The notes beneath the pieces are model-generated. The model saw only the letters and a program-made list of their open reading frames with translations. It had not been told where the DNA came from and made no database searches. A stretch of DNA of 64,000 nt from positions 124,001 to 188,000 of the forward strand of contig NGBS01000877.1 of the NCBI GenBank assembly GCA_002245135.1. Reading direction: 5' to 3'. Source of the stretch: Proteromonas lacertae (Eukaryota > Sar > Bigyra > Opalinata > Proteromonadidae). This document shows positions 63,451-64,000 of this stretch, piece after piece (the stretch's first letter is position 1; the number at the start of each line of letters is the position of its first letter). The position numbers and the translations under genes were made by a program.

Positions 63451-64000
63451 ATGTCGGTTTTAACAGAAGGAAAACCTACTACCTTTGATATTAATGCTGC
63501 TGCTGCTATCAGAGATTATTATGTTGAACCAAGATGTGGTATTTATTAATCATTTTCATCTTCCATAGATTACAAAACAATATCAAGTGTCAACGGACCT
63601 TTGGTCGTATTAGAGAATGTTAAAGTATAACAAATCGTCATATGCTGAATAGGGACCTTGTTTCAACGAAATTGTTGAATTACAGTTAGGAAATGGTGAA
63701 AGAAGAAGAGGGCAAGTGTTAGAAATTTATGGTAAAAAAGCAGTTGTTCAAGTATTCGAAGGAACAACAGGTATTGATAATTTAAAGACTTGTTGTACAT
63801 TTACAGGAGATGTCATGAAGATTCCAATGTATAAATATCAAATATATTCACATAATTATAATATTTGTTTAGTTCAAGTGAAATGTTGGGAAGAACATTC
63901 AATGGATCTGGTACTCCAATCGATGGTTGTCCACCAGTATTAGCTGAAGATTATTTAAATATTGAAGGTAATCCCATCAATCCCTTCTGTAGAACATATC
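63451..64000 (+). CDS. ATP6V1B: V-type ATPase subunit B, 5' part (runs off the window)
   Basis: Four exons visible (introns of 30, 28 and 43 nt). [20 protein letters not shown] leads to [38 protein letters not shown] and [10 protein letters not shown]. Then [20 protein letters not shown] and [16 protein letters not shown] are textbook subunit B. This non-catalytic nucleotide-binding subunit is part of the V1 head that acidifies endomembrane compartments. The 3' part lies beyond 64000. Confidence 0.95.

Overview
This window is nuclear DNA from an AT-rich, intron-rich, very compact eukaryotic genome. Introns are tiny (mostly 25 to 55 nt), begin gta and end tag, and often carry TAT or TA microsatellites. 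Twenty-four protein-coding models are packed mostly 60 to 250 bp apart as divergent and convergent pairs. TAA, TAG and TGA all act as stops, so the code looks standard. A full-length IFT172 gene means the organism builds, or recently built, cilia or flagella. Golgin, TFIIH, ORC, eIF2B, V-ATPase, RGS, PTEN and sphingosine kinase genes fit a free-living flagellate, amoeboflagellate or early-branching fungus-like protist. The sequence alone does not let me name the clade.

Layout. 0.2 to 4 kb: tRNA-Ile(AAT) and a decayed pseudokinase-LRR gene. 4 to 13 kb: a small coiled-coil protein, eIF2B gamma, a TMF-type golgin, protein kinase A and an acidic unknown. 13.6 to 14.4 kb: remnant of a Tnp2/CACTA-like DNA transposon. 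15.5 to 17.2 kb: TFIIH p52. 17.3 to 19.9 kb: second decayed pseudokinase-LRR copy. 20 to 29 kb: PTEN-C2-PH phosphatase, metallo-beta-lactamase-fold hydrolase, divergent Hsp70-like protein. 29 to 30 kb: third, 5'-truncated LRR copy. 30 to 35 kb: double cyclic-nucleotide-binding protein, kinase B (paralogue of A), adenylate kinase, TMUB-like ubiquitin-like membrane protein. 35.8 to 40.3 kb: five-RGS protein, tiny membrane protein, first member of a tandem zinc-module family. 40.6 to 49.1 kb: NEK2-like kinase, sphingosine kinase, a PHD-ePHD-PHD-ORC2 fusion, a coiled-coil protein, second zinc-module protein. 50.6 to 64 kb: RADX-like ssDNA-binding protein, third zinc-module protein, a secreted GT41-like glycosyltransferase, IFT172 and the start of V-ATPase subunit B.

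The most unusual items are the fusion of a chromatin-reader module to ORC2 in one uninterrupted 707-residue frame, a five-RGS protein with a myristoylation-type N terminus, two kinase paralogues sharing an otherwise unknown C-terminal motif, and a repeated family of tandem Cx2C-x14/15-Cx2C proteins. Four otherwise intact conserved genes each need exactly one +1 frame shift. Indel errors are the default explanation, but the common direction deserves a check.

Gene models were checked by summing exons: most give an exact multiple of three after removing gta...tag introns. Family names rest on motif recognition without database searches.
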